Source: Alphaproteobacteria bacterium (GTDB taxonomy: Bacteria; Pseudomonadota; Alphaproteobacteria; UBA8366). From it: a DNA stretch of 64,000 nt. The notes beneath the pieces are model-generated. The model worked only from the letters and a program-made list of their open reading frames with translations, made no database searches and was not told where the DNA came from. The position numbers and the translations under genes were made by a program. The stretch is from positions 1 through 64,000 of the forward strand of contig JANQKC010000021.1 in assembly GCA_028281325.1 (NCBI GenBank). The letters are read 5' to 3'. Positions 1 through 8,478 of the stretch are shown here, one piece after another; within the stretch, counting starts at the first letter, position 1; each line of letters opens with the position of its first letter.

Positions 1-113
1 AACGCCTTCCAGGAGCGGCGTGGCCACCGCCGGCGCGCCCGACTCTCGCGGTCGCGCGCCGACGGACCAAACTGTCAGGGGATTACCATCGCAATACAAA
101 CGATGCATTAACC

Positions 114-458
114 CTAAGGCTCGCGCTGCAGCGGTTCCGGGGCCAACGCCAGTCGCTCGCCGAGCCAGATCGCGTGGTCGAAATGATCGGCCATGGCGTC
201 GCCGGTCATCGGATGCACCAGGACCGACAGCGGCCCGCGGTTGAGCGTCAGGAACGGCACAATGTCGGCGAATTGTTCGGGCGCGAAGGCGACCTGATAG
301 CTCCACGCCGGGTGCGGGCCGACCGGCTTGCGGTGCCAACGACCGAGCGTGACATCGAAGGCTTCCAGCGCTTCCCGAAGCGCCGCCGCCGCGGGCTCGC
401 TCGCCGCATCGAAATAGACATGCGCATGATAGCCGGTGATCGAGTCCGTGTGTTTCAT
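114..458 (-). CDS. DOPA 4,5-dioxygenase family protein
   Basis: The 114-residue protein matches the small DOPA 4,5-dioxygenase-like family, which are non-haem metal ring-cleavage enzymes or relatives. Visible motifs are an N-terminal GYHAHVYF segment and a C-terminal HPMTGD...DHFDHAIWLG segment, which supply the conserved histidines. The length is normal for the family. I chose the ATG at 458 because a strong GGAGG lies five bases upstream; an in-frame ATG at 473 lacks such a site. The gene stands alone, with a DUF2062 gene further upstream on the same strand. The substrate cannot be told from sequence. Confidence 0.85.
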   Translation of the reverse strand: MKHTDSITGYHAHVYFDAASEPAAAALREALEAFDVTLGRWHRKPVGPHPAWSYQVAFAPEQFADIVPFLTLNRGPLSVLVHPMTGDAMADHFDHAIWLGERLALAPEPLQREP

Positions 459-560
459 GCCACCCTCCTTCATCGCGACGACATCAACCGAGCGCTCTTT
501 TGCAGAACCTTTCTACAAAAATGGCGCGGCGGCATGGCCGGTCAATCGCCTGCGCTCCCG

Positions 561-1124
561 TCACCCGCGGGACAGCTCTTTCTGCATGCGACGCAACCGG
601 AACCGGCGGATCATGCCCAGACTCCAGCGATACCCCACCCAAGACCCCACGATGGCCCAGGGAATACAGCCGACGAACATGGGCACGCCCCACAATTCGA
701 AAATGCCGGCCACGTAGACCCACAGCGTTTCCAACGGCCCGGTATCGGTCGCCAATAGGCCGTCCAGACTCGTTTGAAAGTCGCCATAACCGCCCCTTTG
801 CTCCCAGCGACCCATCATGATCTCGCCGGTAACGAGGAAGCCGTAGTACAGCGGCGGCACGGTGACGAGATTGGTGACCCAGGTCCAAGCCATCCCGACA
901 ATCAGATTGAAGTCCCAGGACCGCCCGATCGCGCGACCCGCTAGCCAAAGCAACAACACGATCGGCATCTGCACGCCGACGGTCGGCGTCAACGCCACCA
1001 GCAGGCCGACGAACACCCCGCGCGCCGTATGCTCGGGCTCGCGCTTGCCGCGCAAGACCGGAATCAAAAGACGGTATCGGAACAACCGTCCGATCCGTCC
1101 TATAAATCCATGTCGTAATGCCAC
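561..1124 (-). CDS. DUF2062 family membrane protein
   Basis: This 187-residue protein fits DUF2062. It starts with a basic stretch, then a segment reading GVFVGLLVALTPTVGVQ, typical of the family, followed by further hydrophobic helices around residues 50-70, 78-105 and 125-165. The role of DUF2062 proteins is not established. The start at 1124 is a GTG without a clear ribosome binding site, so the true start is uncertain. Its C-terminus is basic (RRFRLRRMQKEL). It has no obvious operon partner. Confidence 0.75.
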   Translation of the reverse strand: MALRHGFIGRIGRLFRYRLLIPVLRGKREPEHTARGVFVGLLVALTPTVGVQMPIVLLLWLAGRAIGRSWDFNLIVGMAWTWVTNLVTVPPLYYGFLVTGEIMMGRWEQRGGYGDFQTSLDGLLATDTGPLETLWVYVAGIFELWGVPMFVGCIPWAIVGSWVGYRWSLGMIRRFRLRRMQKELSRG

Positions 1125-1282
1125 GGCAACCGCCCAATTCTCGTACTTTTCGCCCGTTCGATACGGTGTAGGGGTTCGCGAGGAATCCTGTCAATCGCGG
1201 GCGCGGTACCGGAGCATACTCGACGCAAATAAATGATCCGTTAGCGCTTTCGCGCAACACCGCGCGACGGCGGCGGCCGGGT

Positions 1283-1480
1283 CTAGCGGTCGCGAATCAG
1301 CGAATAGACGTAAAACAGAACCGACGTGATCATGATCGCGCCGCCGATCAAGGTCGGCGCGTATGTGCCTTCGCGGATGAGGCCGACCGCCAGGTCGATG
1401 GCGAAAGCGATCACGAAGAACACCACATAGACGCGGCGTTTCTCCTCCGAGGTCGGTTTATCGTCGTCGCGTCCCGCCAT
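1283..1480 (-). CDS. small two-helix membrane protein, unknown function
   Basis: A 65-residue protein with a charged N-terminus (residues 1-18) and two predicted transmembrane helices at about 19-36 and 42-60, ending in the basic tail LIRDR. I do not recognise a family. Support for it being real comes from its protein-like hydrophobicity pattern and its place as the only sensible reading frame between two other genes. Confidence 0.55.
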   Translation of the reverse strand: MAGRDDDKPTSEEKRRVYVVFFVIAFAIDLAVGLIREGTYAPTLIGGAIMITSVLFYVYSLIRDR

Positions 1481-1656
1481 TGTCCTCGCCTCGATAGCTG
1501 CCTATGCAGGCATGCCTTACACCGAGAATTTGCCCGATCCGCGCGGAAAGGTAAAATCCCGAGAACGTTATCGCGGATCGCTCTCGTATCCGCGTTCCCG
1601 GACACGCCGAACCGGCACGCCAACCACGACATACCGGTCTAGGATAAGGATGGATT

Positions 1657-2022
1657 ATGTATGACATCGTTTTGACGGGCGGCCGCGTGGTCGATCCGGG
1701 TCAGGGCATCGACCCAGTCACCGATGTCGCGTTCAAGGACGGCCGTGTCGCGGCGGTCGGCGACGGGCTGGTCACCATGTCGAAGTTCCTCTCGCTCGGC
1801 GCGTCGTTGAGCGATGTCATCGCGGCCGGAACAAACCGCGCGGCGGCGGCCGTCGGCCGGCCGGATCTCGGCACGCTGAAACCCGGATCGCCGGGCGACG
1901 CCGTGGTGTTGCGCCACATCGAAGGTGAATTCGAGTATCTCGATAGCCTGGGGCAGAGCTACATCGGCGAGCAGAAGCTGGAGCCGGAGGCGATGATCCT
2001 CAACGGCGGCTGGTGGGAATGA
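1657..2022 (+). pseudogene. Collapsed amidohydrolase/deacetylase-family metallohydrolase: both ends kept, catalytic core lost
   Basis: The 121-codon frame joins an amidohydrolase N-terminus (MYDIVLTGGRVVDPGQGID, up to about VGDGL at residue 38) directly to the C-terminal segment (TMSKFLSLGASLSDVI through LGTLKPGSPGDAVVL to the end). Intact relatives are around 380-420 residues. Roughly 260-300 residues holding the metal-binding HxH, carboxylated lysine and catalytic Asp are missing, yet the frame is preserved. A good ribosome site (AAGGA) precedes the ATG. The product cannot be a working hydrolase. It lies 4 bp before the first TauD gene and probably belonged to the same catabolic operon. Confidence 0.85.
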
Positions 2023-2026
2023 GCCT

Positions 2027-3076
2027 ATGACCGGAACCACGCATTCCTCCGACACGCTGAAAGCCCCGCTGGTCGATCCGTCCGCCTGGCGCGGCGCGGA
2101 CCTGCGCGACCGGACCGACTGGATCGTCACCCTGACGGCCACGGAAATCGCCGAGATCGAGGCGGCGCTCGCCGAAACACGGGACCGGCGGGCCGATCTG
2201 TTCGCCCTGACGAAGGACGACTTTGCCCTGCCGACACTGTCGGCCAAATTGGAAGGACTGCTGCCGGTGCTGGAAGGCGGCCGCGGCTTCGCCTTGCTGC
2301 GCGGCCTGCCGGTGGAGCGCTACAGCGAGGAAGACGCACGCACGATCTTCTGGGGGCTGGCGCAGCATGTCGGCATCCCGGAACGGCAGGACGGCGCGGG
2401 CAACCTGATGCATGACGTGCGCGATACCGGCAAATCCTTCGCCGACTCCGACACATTGCGCGACTACCAGACCGACGCCGCGATCAACTTCCACAACGAC
2501 GGCGCGGACATCTTCATGCTGTGCTGCCTGCAGGCGGGCGCGAGCGGCGGGGAGAGCCTGCTGGTCAGCGCGGTCGAAGTCTTCAACGAGGCGATGCGCC
2601 GTCGCCCGGACCTCGCCGAGGTGCTGCAACAGGCGTGTTGGCACATGGATACGCGCGGCCAGCGGCGCGACGGCGTGAAAGTCCAGGTGATGCCGATCTA
2701 CACCTATTGGAACGGCCAACTGACGCCGAACTACAAGAACAGCCTGATGTACGCGGCCCAGCGCTTCCCCGAGGTGCCGCCCTTTACCGAGAAGCAGCGG
2801 GAAGCGATCGCGCTGCTCGACGAGATTTGCGGCGACCCCGATGTCGCGCTGTCCTTCGTCATGGAACCGGGCGATATCCAGATCGCCAGCAATTACGCGA
2901 CCTTTCACGCTCGCACGAAATACCGGGACGGCGGCGACCCGGACCGCAAGCGGCATCTGCTGCGGATCTGGCTGACCATCCCGAACGGCCGGCCGCTGCC
3001 GCCCAATTTCGAAGGGACGCGCGAGTTCGGCGCGACCTATGCCCGACGCATGACACCGAATGGAGGACAGACATGA
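2027..3076 (+). CDS. TauD/TfdA-family Fe(II)/2-oxoglutarate dioxygenase, first of a tandem pair
   Basis: A 349-residue member of the TauD/TfdA superfamily, which uses Fe(II) and 2-oxoglutarate to oxidise small organic substrates. The iron facial triad is visible as H156-x-D158 (FHNDG) and distal H294 (ATFHART). R313 (HLLRIWL) is the likely 2-oxoglutarate anchor. It begins 4 bp after the collapsed amidohydrolase frame and overlaps the next paralogue by 4 bp (ATGA), so the genes are translationally coupled. The overall layout (ARDL-type N-terminus, FHNDG, TREFGATYARR end) resembles proteins annotated as taurine catabolism dioxygenases, but the substrate is unknown. Confidence 0.88.
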   Translation: MTGTTHSSDTLKAPLVDPSAWRGADLRDRTDWIVTLTATEIAEIEAALAETRDRRADLFALTKDDFALPTLSAKLEGLLPVLEGGRGFALLRGLPVERYSEEDARTIFWGLAQHVGIPERQDGAGNLMHDVRDTGKSFADSDTLRDYQTDAAINFHNDGADIFMLCCLQAGASGGESLLVSAVEVFNEAMRRRPDLAEVLQQACWHMDTRGQRRDGVKVQVMPIYTYWNGQLTPNYKNSLMYAAQRFPEVPPFTEKQREAIALLDEICGDPDVALSFVMEPGDIQIASNYATFHARTKYRDGGDPDRKRHLLRIWLTIPNGRPLPPNFEGTREFGATYARRMTPNGGQT

Positions 3077-4077
3077 GCGATTACCTGACCCACCGCGTCG
3101 ACGACCCGGCCGCCTGGAGCGGCCCGGCAATCCGGGACCGGCAGGACTGGATCATCGAGCTTTCCGCCGACCAGAAAGACGCGATTCGCGCCGCCCAGCG
3201 TCAGGCGTCGGCCGGCGGGCGCGACCTGTTCACGCTCGGCCGAGACGATTTCCCGATCCCGGCGCTCGCCGACATCATCGATGACGTACACCGGGAATTG
3301 GAAGGCGGGCGCGGCTTCACCGTCTTGCGCGGCGTGCCGGTCGCCGAAATGTCCGAGGACGCGGCGAAGACGGTCCTGTGGGGCCTCGGCCGCCACATCG
3401 GGACGCCGGAACCGCAGGACGGCGCGGGCAACCTGCTGCACAGCGTGCGCGATACCGGCGCCCGGGTGGAGACGACCGACAACATCCGCAGCTTTCAAAC
3501 CAACGATCCGCAGCGCTTCCACAACGACGGCTGCGACACGTTCATGCTGATGTGCCGCCAGACCGCGAAATCGGGCGGCCGCAGCCGGCTCGCCAGCGCC
3601 GTGCAAATCTTCAACGACATCCTGGAACAGCGGCCCGACCTCGCCAAAGTGCTGCAGGAGGATTTCCACATGGACGCCCGCGGCCAACGTCCGGACGGGG
3701 TCACCGTTCAGATCATGCCGATCTATCACTGGTTCGCCGAACGGCTGTCGATCAACCTGAAGCTCCGCTATATCCACACCGCCCAGCGGTTCGACGAGGT
3801 GCCGCCCCTCAGCCCCGCCCAGAAAGAGGCGATCGCGCTGTTCGAGAAGGTCGCCGAAGACAACGTGCTCGAATTCGACATGGCGGCGGGCGACGTACTG
3901 ATCGCGAACAACTATACGATCATCCACGGCCGGACCGGCTTCGAGGACTGGCCCGATCCCGAGCAGCGGCGACACATGCTGCGCCTGTGGTTAACCCTTC
4001 CGGAGGGCCGGCCGTTGCCGCCGGTTTTCAAAGGAAGCCGCGAATTTGGGGCCAGTTACGCGCGCCGCATGAATTGA
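3073..4077 (+). CDS. TauD/TfdA-family Fe(II)/2-oxoglutarate dioxygenase, second of a tandem pair
   Basis: A 334-residue paralogue of the preceding protein, matching it along the whole length. Shared blocks include DRQDWI, LEGGRGF, PQDGAGNL, HNDG and REFGASYARRMN. The iron ligands are H150-x-D152 and H285 (IIHGRT). The ATG at 3073 overlaps the upstream stop and has GGAGG seven bases ahead. The pair looks like a tandem duplication; both copies retain catalytic residues, so they may form a heteromer or act on related substrates. Substrate unknown. Confidence 0.88.
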   Translation: MSDYLTHRVDDPAAWSGPAIRDRQDWIIELSADQKDAIRAAQRQASAGGRDLFTLGRDDFPIPALADIIDDVHRELEGGRGFTVLRGVPVAEMSEDAAKTVLWGLGRHIGTPEPQDGAGNLLHSVRDTGARVETTDNIRSFQTNDPQRFHNDGCDTFMLMCRQTAKSGGRSRLASAVQIFNDILEQRPDLAKVLQEDFHMDARGQRPDGVTVQIMPIYHWFAERLSINLKLRYIHTAQRFDEVPPLSPAQKEAIALFEKVAEDNVLEFDMAAGDVLIANNYTIIHGRTGFEDWPDPEQRRHMLRLWLTLPEGRPLPPVFKGSREFGASYARRMN

Positions 4078-4182
4078 ATAATAGGTAAATATACCTTCAC
4101 GGGAGGAATCGGGCCGGGGCTGCCTTAATATTGCCTTATTCCGGGCAAATCGAAGCCACAGTCCCCGTGTGTACTAATCAAG

Positions 4183-4304
4183 CTGAGACCTCCCCTCTCA
4201 GACGAGGCTACGCCAAACAGCCTCATTCAAGTATACGGCCTTGGCGTAAGGTCGTTCACTCCTGGCGGTCGCTGGCCCACCCCCAGCGACCGTCTTTCTT
4301 TTTG
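4183..4304 (+). ncRNA. Structured small-RNA candidate with C/U-rich hairpin loop and intrinsic terminator
   Basis: The gap before ccmA contains a run of hairpins on the plus strand. A CTGAGA/TCTCAG stem (4183-4188 with 4196-4201) displays a CCTCCCC loop. A GAGGC/GCCTC stem (4204-4208 with 4220-4224) competes with a TACGCCAA/TTGGCGTA pairing (4209-4216 with 4241-4248). A strong terminator follows. A C/U-rich loop that could pair with Shine-Dalgarno sequences is a hallmark of several alphaproteobacterial trans-acting sRNAs. The 5' end is not defined; I see no convincing promoter. It could instead be a 3'UTR of the dioxygenase operon. Confidence 0.5.
4266..4304 (+). terminator. Rho-independent terminator upstream of ccmA
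   Basis: A perfect 10-bp stem (4266-4275 with 4283-4292, CGGTCGCTGG and complement) with a 7-nt loop is followed by the T-rich run TCTTTCTTTTTG. It ends either the dioxygenase transcript or the small-RNA candidate and insulates ccmA. Confidence 0.85.
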
Positions 4305-4353
4305 CCCCTTTCCTGCGATACCTTGTGCGCTCCGCCAACAGCCGTGACGCGCG

Positions 4354-5010
4354 ATGCCCGATCAATTTTCCGCCGAGAACCTTCTCTGCATGCGCGGCGA
4401 ACGGATCGTGTTCACGGATCTCGGCTTCACCCTCGATAGCGGCGGCGCCCTGGTGCTGCGCGGCCCGAACGGCAGCGGCAAGTCCAGCCTGATACGCCTC
4501 ATGGCGGGGCTCGGCCGTCCGGTCGAGGGCGCGTTACGGTGGAACGGCGACGATATCCGCAACGATTTTGCCGATCACCGGACGCGGACCGTCTACGTCG
4601 GCCACGCGGACGGCATCAAACCCGCGCTGACGCTGCGCGAGAACCTCGCCTTTTGGGCGGGACTCGGCGACGCCGACGGCGGCAACCGCGTACAGGACGC
4701 CATCGACCGGATGGCGCTGTCCCGCCTGGCCGACGTGCCCGGCCGGTTCCTCTCCGCCGGGGAGAAACGGCGGCTTGCCCTGGCGCGGTTGCTGGTGCGC
4801 GCCGCGCCCTTGTGGCTGCTCGACGAGCCGACCGTCGGCCTCGACAGCGGGGCGCAGGACATCTTCGAAACTGTGTTGGCCGAACAGTGCGCCGGCGGCG
4901 GCATGGTCGTGCTGTCGACGCATACGCCAATCCGGTTGGCGACGGCGCAAGACCTCCAACTCGACGATTTCGCCGTGGCCCGGATGCACCTGGACATGGC
5001 CGGCGCATGA
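4354..5010 (+). CDS. ccmA: Cytochrome c biogenesis ATP-binding protein CcmA
   Basis: The 218-residue ABC ATPase of the System I haem handling complex CcmABCDE, which releases holo-CcmE from CcmC. Visible motifs are Walker A GPNGSGKSS (37-45), signature LSAGEKRRLALARLL and Walker B WLLDEPTVGLD. The length is typical. Its stop overlaps the ccmB start by 4 bp. It lies 50 bp downstream of an intrinsic terminator, so the ccm operon should have its own promoter just upstream. Confidence 0.93.
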   Translation: MPDQFSAENLLCMRGERIVFTDLGFTLDSGGALVLRGPNGSGKSSLIRLMAGLGRPVEGALRWNGDDIRNDFADHRTRTVYVGHADGIKPALTLRENLAFWAGLGDADGGNRVQDAIDRMALSRLADVPGRFLSAGEKRRLALARLLVRAAPLWLLDEPTVGLDSGAQDIFETVLAEQCAGGGMVVLSTHTPIRLATAQDLQLDDFAVARMHLDMAGA

Positions 5011-5675
5011 TCGCCGCCTTCCGCCACATGCTGATGCGCGACCTACGGCTGGCCTTGCGCCAGGGCATGGACGCGACCATGGCCGTGGCTTTCTTCATCA
5101 TCGCGGGCACCCTCTTTCCCTTGGGCGTCGGCCCGGAACTCAACACGCTGGCGCGGATCGCGGCCGGCGTGATCTGGGTCACGGCGCTGCTGGCGGTGCT
5201 GCTGTCGCTCGACCGGCTGTTCCAGCAGGACTTCGAGGACGGATCGCTGGAGCAATTGGTGCTCTCGCCGACGCCGCTGGAAATCCTGGTGCTGGCCAAG
5301 ATCGCCGCCCATTGGATCATCACCGGCGTGTTGCTGATCGCCGCGTCGCCGTTGCTGGCGATCTTCCTCAACCTGCCGGCCGAGGTCTATCCCGTACTGC
5401 TGCTCGCCATGGGTTTGGGCACGCCCAGCCTCAGCCTGATCGGGGCGATCGGCGCGGCGCTCAGCCTCGGTGCGCGGCGCGGCGGCGTGCTGATGGCCGT
5501 GCTGGTGTTGCCGCTCTACATCCCGGTGCTGATCTTCGGCGTCGGGGCCGCGAACGCCGTCGCCATCGGCCAAAGCCCGCGACCGCATCTGTTGCTGCTT
5601 GGCGCAATCCTCGCCGCCGCCCTTCCCTTGGCCCCTTGGGCCGCCGCCGCCGCACTGCGCCAAGCCACGGAATAA
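5007..5675 (+). CDS. ccmB: Haem exporter permease CcmB
   Basis: A 222-residue, six-helix membrane protein that partners CcmA. The N-terminal amphipathic stretch is followed by helices at about 22-42, 45-65, 98-120, 128-150, 158-180 and 195-215. The FQQDFEDGSLEQLVLSP segment after helix 2 is characteristic of CcmB. The ATG at 5007 overlaps the ccmA stop. Confidence 0.93.
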   Translation: MIAAFRHMLMRDLRLALRQGMDATMAVAFFIIAGTLFPLGVGPELNTLARIAAGVIWVTALLAVLLSLDRLFQQDFEDGSLEQLVLSPTPLEILVLAKIAAHWIITGVLLIAASPLLAIFLNLPAEVYPVLLLAMGLGTPSLSLIGAIGAALSLGARRGGVLMAVLVLPLYIPVLIFGVGAANAVAIGQSPRPHLLLLGAILAAALPLAPWAAAAALRQATE

Positions 5676-5843
5676 CCATCGGTCCGGACTGGACCGGCAA
5701 GGTCGCGTGAATTGGCCCTTACCGTCCGATCCCTGACCGTGGATATAACGTGTGAAATGCAATTCAGCGCGCCGGGGCGCTTGCCGCCGGCGGGGATTTC
5801 GACGCAGTATCGCCATCACCACCGCTGATCGAGACCGAGCCGC

Positions 5844-7052
5844 ATGACACGATCCATCGCACATGGCTGGCGCACGCCGCTCCTGGTGTTCCTGATGGGC
5901 TGCCTGCTGCTGTTCCTGTCGTTCGGCACGCGCGCGTCCTTCGGCCTGTATCTTCAACCCGTCAGCGCCGATTTCGGCTGGGGCCGCGAGGTCTTCGCCC
6001 TGTCGATCGCGATCCAGAACCTGATCGTCGGCGCGGCGCAGCCCTTCGCCAGCGCCGTGGCCGACCGCTACGGCACGGGCCGGATGGTCGCCGCCGGCGG
6101 CGTGCTGTACGCGGCCGGCCTTTACCTGATGGCGAATGCGTCCACGCCGATGGACGCGTATCTGAGTATGGGCGTGCTGATCGGGCTCGGCCTCAGCGGC
6201 ACCAGTTTCGCCATCGTGTTTTCCTCGATCGCCCGCGTGGTGCCCGAGGACAAACGCTCCCTCGCCCTCGGCGCGGGCACCTCGATCGGTTCGATCGGCC
6301 AGTTCACCATGGTGCCGCTCGGCCAGTCCTTCCTCAGCGCCTATGGTTGGTCGACCGTGTTGACGATGTTCTGTTTCGTGATCCTGCTGACCGTCCCCAT
6401 CGGCGCCGTCCTGAGAGGCAAACCTCAGGAACACGGCAGCAAACAAAGCCTGCGCGAGGCATTGCGCGAGGCGCGCGGCCATCGCGGCTACCGGCTGCTG
6501 GTCTGCGGATTCTTCGTCTGCGGCTTTCATGTCGCCTACATCGGCACGCATCTGCCGTCCTATATCGTCGACCGCGGCTTGCCCGCGGAACTCGGCGCAT
6601 GGACGCTCGGCCTCGTCGGTCTGTTCAATGTCTTCGGGGCGCTTTGCGCGGGATTCCTCGGCGGCAAGCTCAGCAAACGCTACCTGCTGAGCAGCCTGTA
6701 TTTCGCGCGCGCCGTCCTGTTCACGGTCTTCGTCCTGACGCCACTGACCGAAACCACCGTGTTGTTGTTCGGCGCGACCATGGGATTGCTGTGGCTCAGC
6801 ACGGTGCCGCTGACCTCGGCCCTGGTGGCGCAGATTTTCGGCCCGCGATACATGGCGACGCTATTCGGCATCGTCTTTTTCAGTCATCAGATCGGCAGTT
6901 TTCTGGGCGCGTGGCTCGGCGGCTATCTGTTCGACGCGACCGGCTCCTATGACGTCGTTTGGTGGATTTCCGTGGCGCTCGGCATCGCATCGGCGATAAT
7001 TCACCTGCCGATCGACGAGAAGCCGGTGCCGCGATTGGCCGCCGCCGACTGA
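5844..7052 (+). CDS. MFS transporter inserted between ccmB and ccmC
   Basis: A 402-residue major facilitator with about 12 hydrophobic helices. It resembles the monocarboxylate/oxalate-formate antiporter-like branch: an early FGTRASFGLYLQPVSADFGW segment and ADRYGTGRM as the motif A equivalent. It is separated from ccmB by 168 bp and from ccmC by 67 bp, both larger than the gaps in the rest of the operon. Nothing ties it to haem or cytochrome c. It may be a passenger gene co-transcribed with ccm. Substrate unknown. Confidence 0.85.
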   Translation: MTRSIAHGWRTPLLVFLMGCLLLFLSFGTRASFGLYLQPVSADFGWGREVFALSIAIQNLIVGAAQPFASAVADRYGTGRMVAAGGVLYAAGLYLMANASTPMDAYLSMGVLIGLGLSGTSFAIVFSSIARVVPEDKRSLALGAGTSIGSIGQFTMVPLGQSFLSAYGWSTVLTMFCFVILLTVPIGAVLRGKPQEHGSKQSLREALREARGHRGYRLLVCGFFVCGFHVAYIGTHLPSYIVDRGLPAELGAWTLGLVGLFNVFGALCAGFLGGKLSKRYLLSSLYFARAVLFTVFVLTPLTETTVLLFGATMGLLWLSTVPLTSALVAQIFGPRYMATLFGIVFFSHQIGSFLGAWLGGYLFDATGSYDVVWWISVALGIASAIIHLPIDEKPVPRLAAAD

Positions 7053-7119
7053 CGCTTCGGCAAACGCGACAAATTTTCCCCGGAAATCGCTGCAAAAAGC
7101 TCTTATATAATAAGGAGCC

Positions 7120-7839
7120 ATGCACCGATTTGCGAACCCGACCCGATTTCTCCGGATCGCCAACGCCGTCCTCCCTTGGACCGGCGGGCTGACCGCCCTG
7201 CTGCTCGGCGTGGGGCTGTATCTGGCGTTGTTGAACTCGCCGCCGGACTATCAGCAAGGCGAAACGGTGCGGATCATGTATGTGCATGTGCCGTCCGCCT
7301 GGATGGGCATGCTCGTCTACCTGACAATGGCGATCGCGAGCGCGGTGGCGCTGATCTGGCGGCATCCGCTCGCGGACATCGCCGCCAAGGCGGCCGCGCC
7401 GATCGGCGCCGGTTTCACGATCATCTGCCTCGTCACCGGGGCCCTGTGGGGCAAGCCGATGTGGGGCACCTGGTGGGTGTGGGACGCACGGCTCACGTCC
7501 ATGTTAATCCTGCTATTCCTGTATCTTGGCTATATTGCGCTGGTGAACGCTTTCGACGATCCCAACCGCGGTTACCGCGCCGCCGGCATTCTGGCGCTGG
7601 TCGGGGTCGTGAACCTGCCGATCATCAAGTTCTCGGTCGATTGGTGGAACACGCTGCACCAGCCTGCCAGCGTGATCCGGCTCGACGGTCCGACGATCCA
7701 CCCGGACATCCTGCTGCCGCTTCTCGTGATGGCGGTGGCGTTCAAGCTGTTCTTCATCACCGTCCTGATCCTGCGGATACGGAGCGAGATCGCGGCCGCG
7801 AAGATTCGCAACCTGCAGCTCAGCCTGGCGCGAGGGTAA
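7120..7839 (+). CDS. ccmC: Haem lyase/transfer protein CcmC
   Basis: A 239-residue HemeHandling protein with six helices. The tryptophan-rich signature GTWWVWDARLTS is present, as are flanking histidines (YVHVPSAW and WNTLHQPAS) that ligate haem in this family. CcmC loads haem onto CcmE. An AAGGAG site sits just before the ATG, and an AT-rich TATAAT (7106-7111) lies directly upstream, so an internal promoter is possible but no -35 is evident. ccmD follows after 7 bp. Confidence 0.93.
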   Translation: MHRFANPTRFLRIANAVLPWTGGLTALLLGVGLYLALLNSPPDYQQGETVRIMYVHVPSAWMGMLVYLTMAIASAVALIWRHPLADIAAKAAAPIGAGFTIICLVTGALWGKPMWGTWWVWDARLTSMLILLFLYLGYIALVNAFDDPNRGYRAAGILALVGVVNLPIIKFSVDWWNTLHQPASVIRLDGPTIHPDILLPLLVMAVAFKLFFITVLILRIRSEIAAAKIRNLQLSLARG

Positions 7840-7846
7840 GGCCGGC

Positions 7847-8023
7847 ATGGACACATATTTCAGCATGGGCGGGCACGCCGCCTACATCTGGCCGTCCTAC
7901 CTGGTCGCCGCGGTGGTCCTGATCGCCCTGTTGATCGCATCGTGGCGCGCGGTGCGGGCACGGGAAGCACAACTCAAAACGTTGCGGCACGCACGGCGCG
8001 GCGGCGCGGGAGAAACGGAATGA
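7847..8023 (+). CDS. ccmD: Haem exporter small subunit CcmD
   Basis: A 58-residue single-helix protein beginning MDTYFSMGGHAAYIWPSYLV, with a transmembrane segment near residues 15-34 and a basic cytoplasmic tail. This is the standard CcmD pattern (MGGHAxYIWxSY). It stabilises the CcmC-CcmE complex. The stop overlaps the ccmE start (ATGA). Confidence 0.92.
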   Translation: MDTYFSMGGHAAYIWPSYLVAAVVLIALLIASWRAVRAREAQLKTLRHARRGGAGETE

Positions 8024-8478
8024 CGCGGAAACGACTGCGGCTTTACGCCGTGCTCAGCGGATTGGCGATGCTGGGCATCGCCACGGCGTTGGTGCTGAGC
8101 GCGCTCTCCGACAATCTGGTGTTCTTCCATAGCCCGAGCGACGTCGTCGAAAACTCCGTCGAGGCCGGACAGCGTATCCGGCTCGGCGGTCTTGTCGAGG
8201 AAGGCAGCGTCGCGCGCAGCGACGGCACCGTCCTCTTCGCGATTACCGATATGAAAACGACGATCCCGGTCCGATTCGCCGGTATCGTTCCCGACCTCTT
8301 TCGCGAGGGTCAAGGCGTGGTCGCCGACGGGCAGCTCGACGGCAAGGGAAACTTCATCGCCAGCGAAGTGCTCGCCAAGCATGACGAAAAATACATGCCG
8401 CCCGAAGTCGCCGACGCGCTGAAACGCGCCGGGCACTGGAAGGAAGGCGAAGGACCGGAAGGAGCATCGTACAAATGA
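8020..8478 (+). CDS. ccmE: Periplasmic haem chaperone CcmE
   Basis: A 152-residue membrane-anchored haem chaperone. An N-terminal signal anchor (about 8-29) is followed by an OB-fold domain. The covalent haem ligand is H121 in AKHDEKYMPPEV, with Y125 as axial ligand. I placed the start at the ATG overlapping the ccmD stop; an upstream in-frame start at 7942 lies inside ccmD and is unlikely. It overlaps ccmF by 4 bp. Confidence 0.94.
   Translation: MTRKRLRLYAVLSGLAMLGIATALVLSALSDNLVFFHSPSDVVENSVEAGQRIRLGGLVEEGSVARSDGTVLFAITDMKTTIPVRFAGIVPDLFREGQGVVADGQLDGKGNFIASEVLAKHDEKYMPPEVADALKRAGHWKEGEGPEGASYK

Noticed and set aside
4080-4304. Gap before ccmA considered as SRP RNA, tmRNA or 6S RNA
   Set aside because: No SRP GGAAGG-AGCA loop, no tmRNA tRNA-like end and no 6S-type long bulged duplex could be found; kept only as an unnamed sRNA candidate.
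5043-6551. 502-codon antisense frame over ccmB and the MFS gene
   Set aside because: Translation is Gln/Arg/His-rich low-complexity, typical of the reverse strand of GC-rich genes, and it overlaps two well-supported genes.
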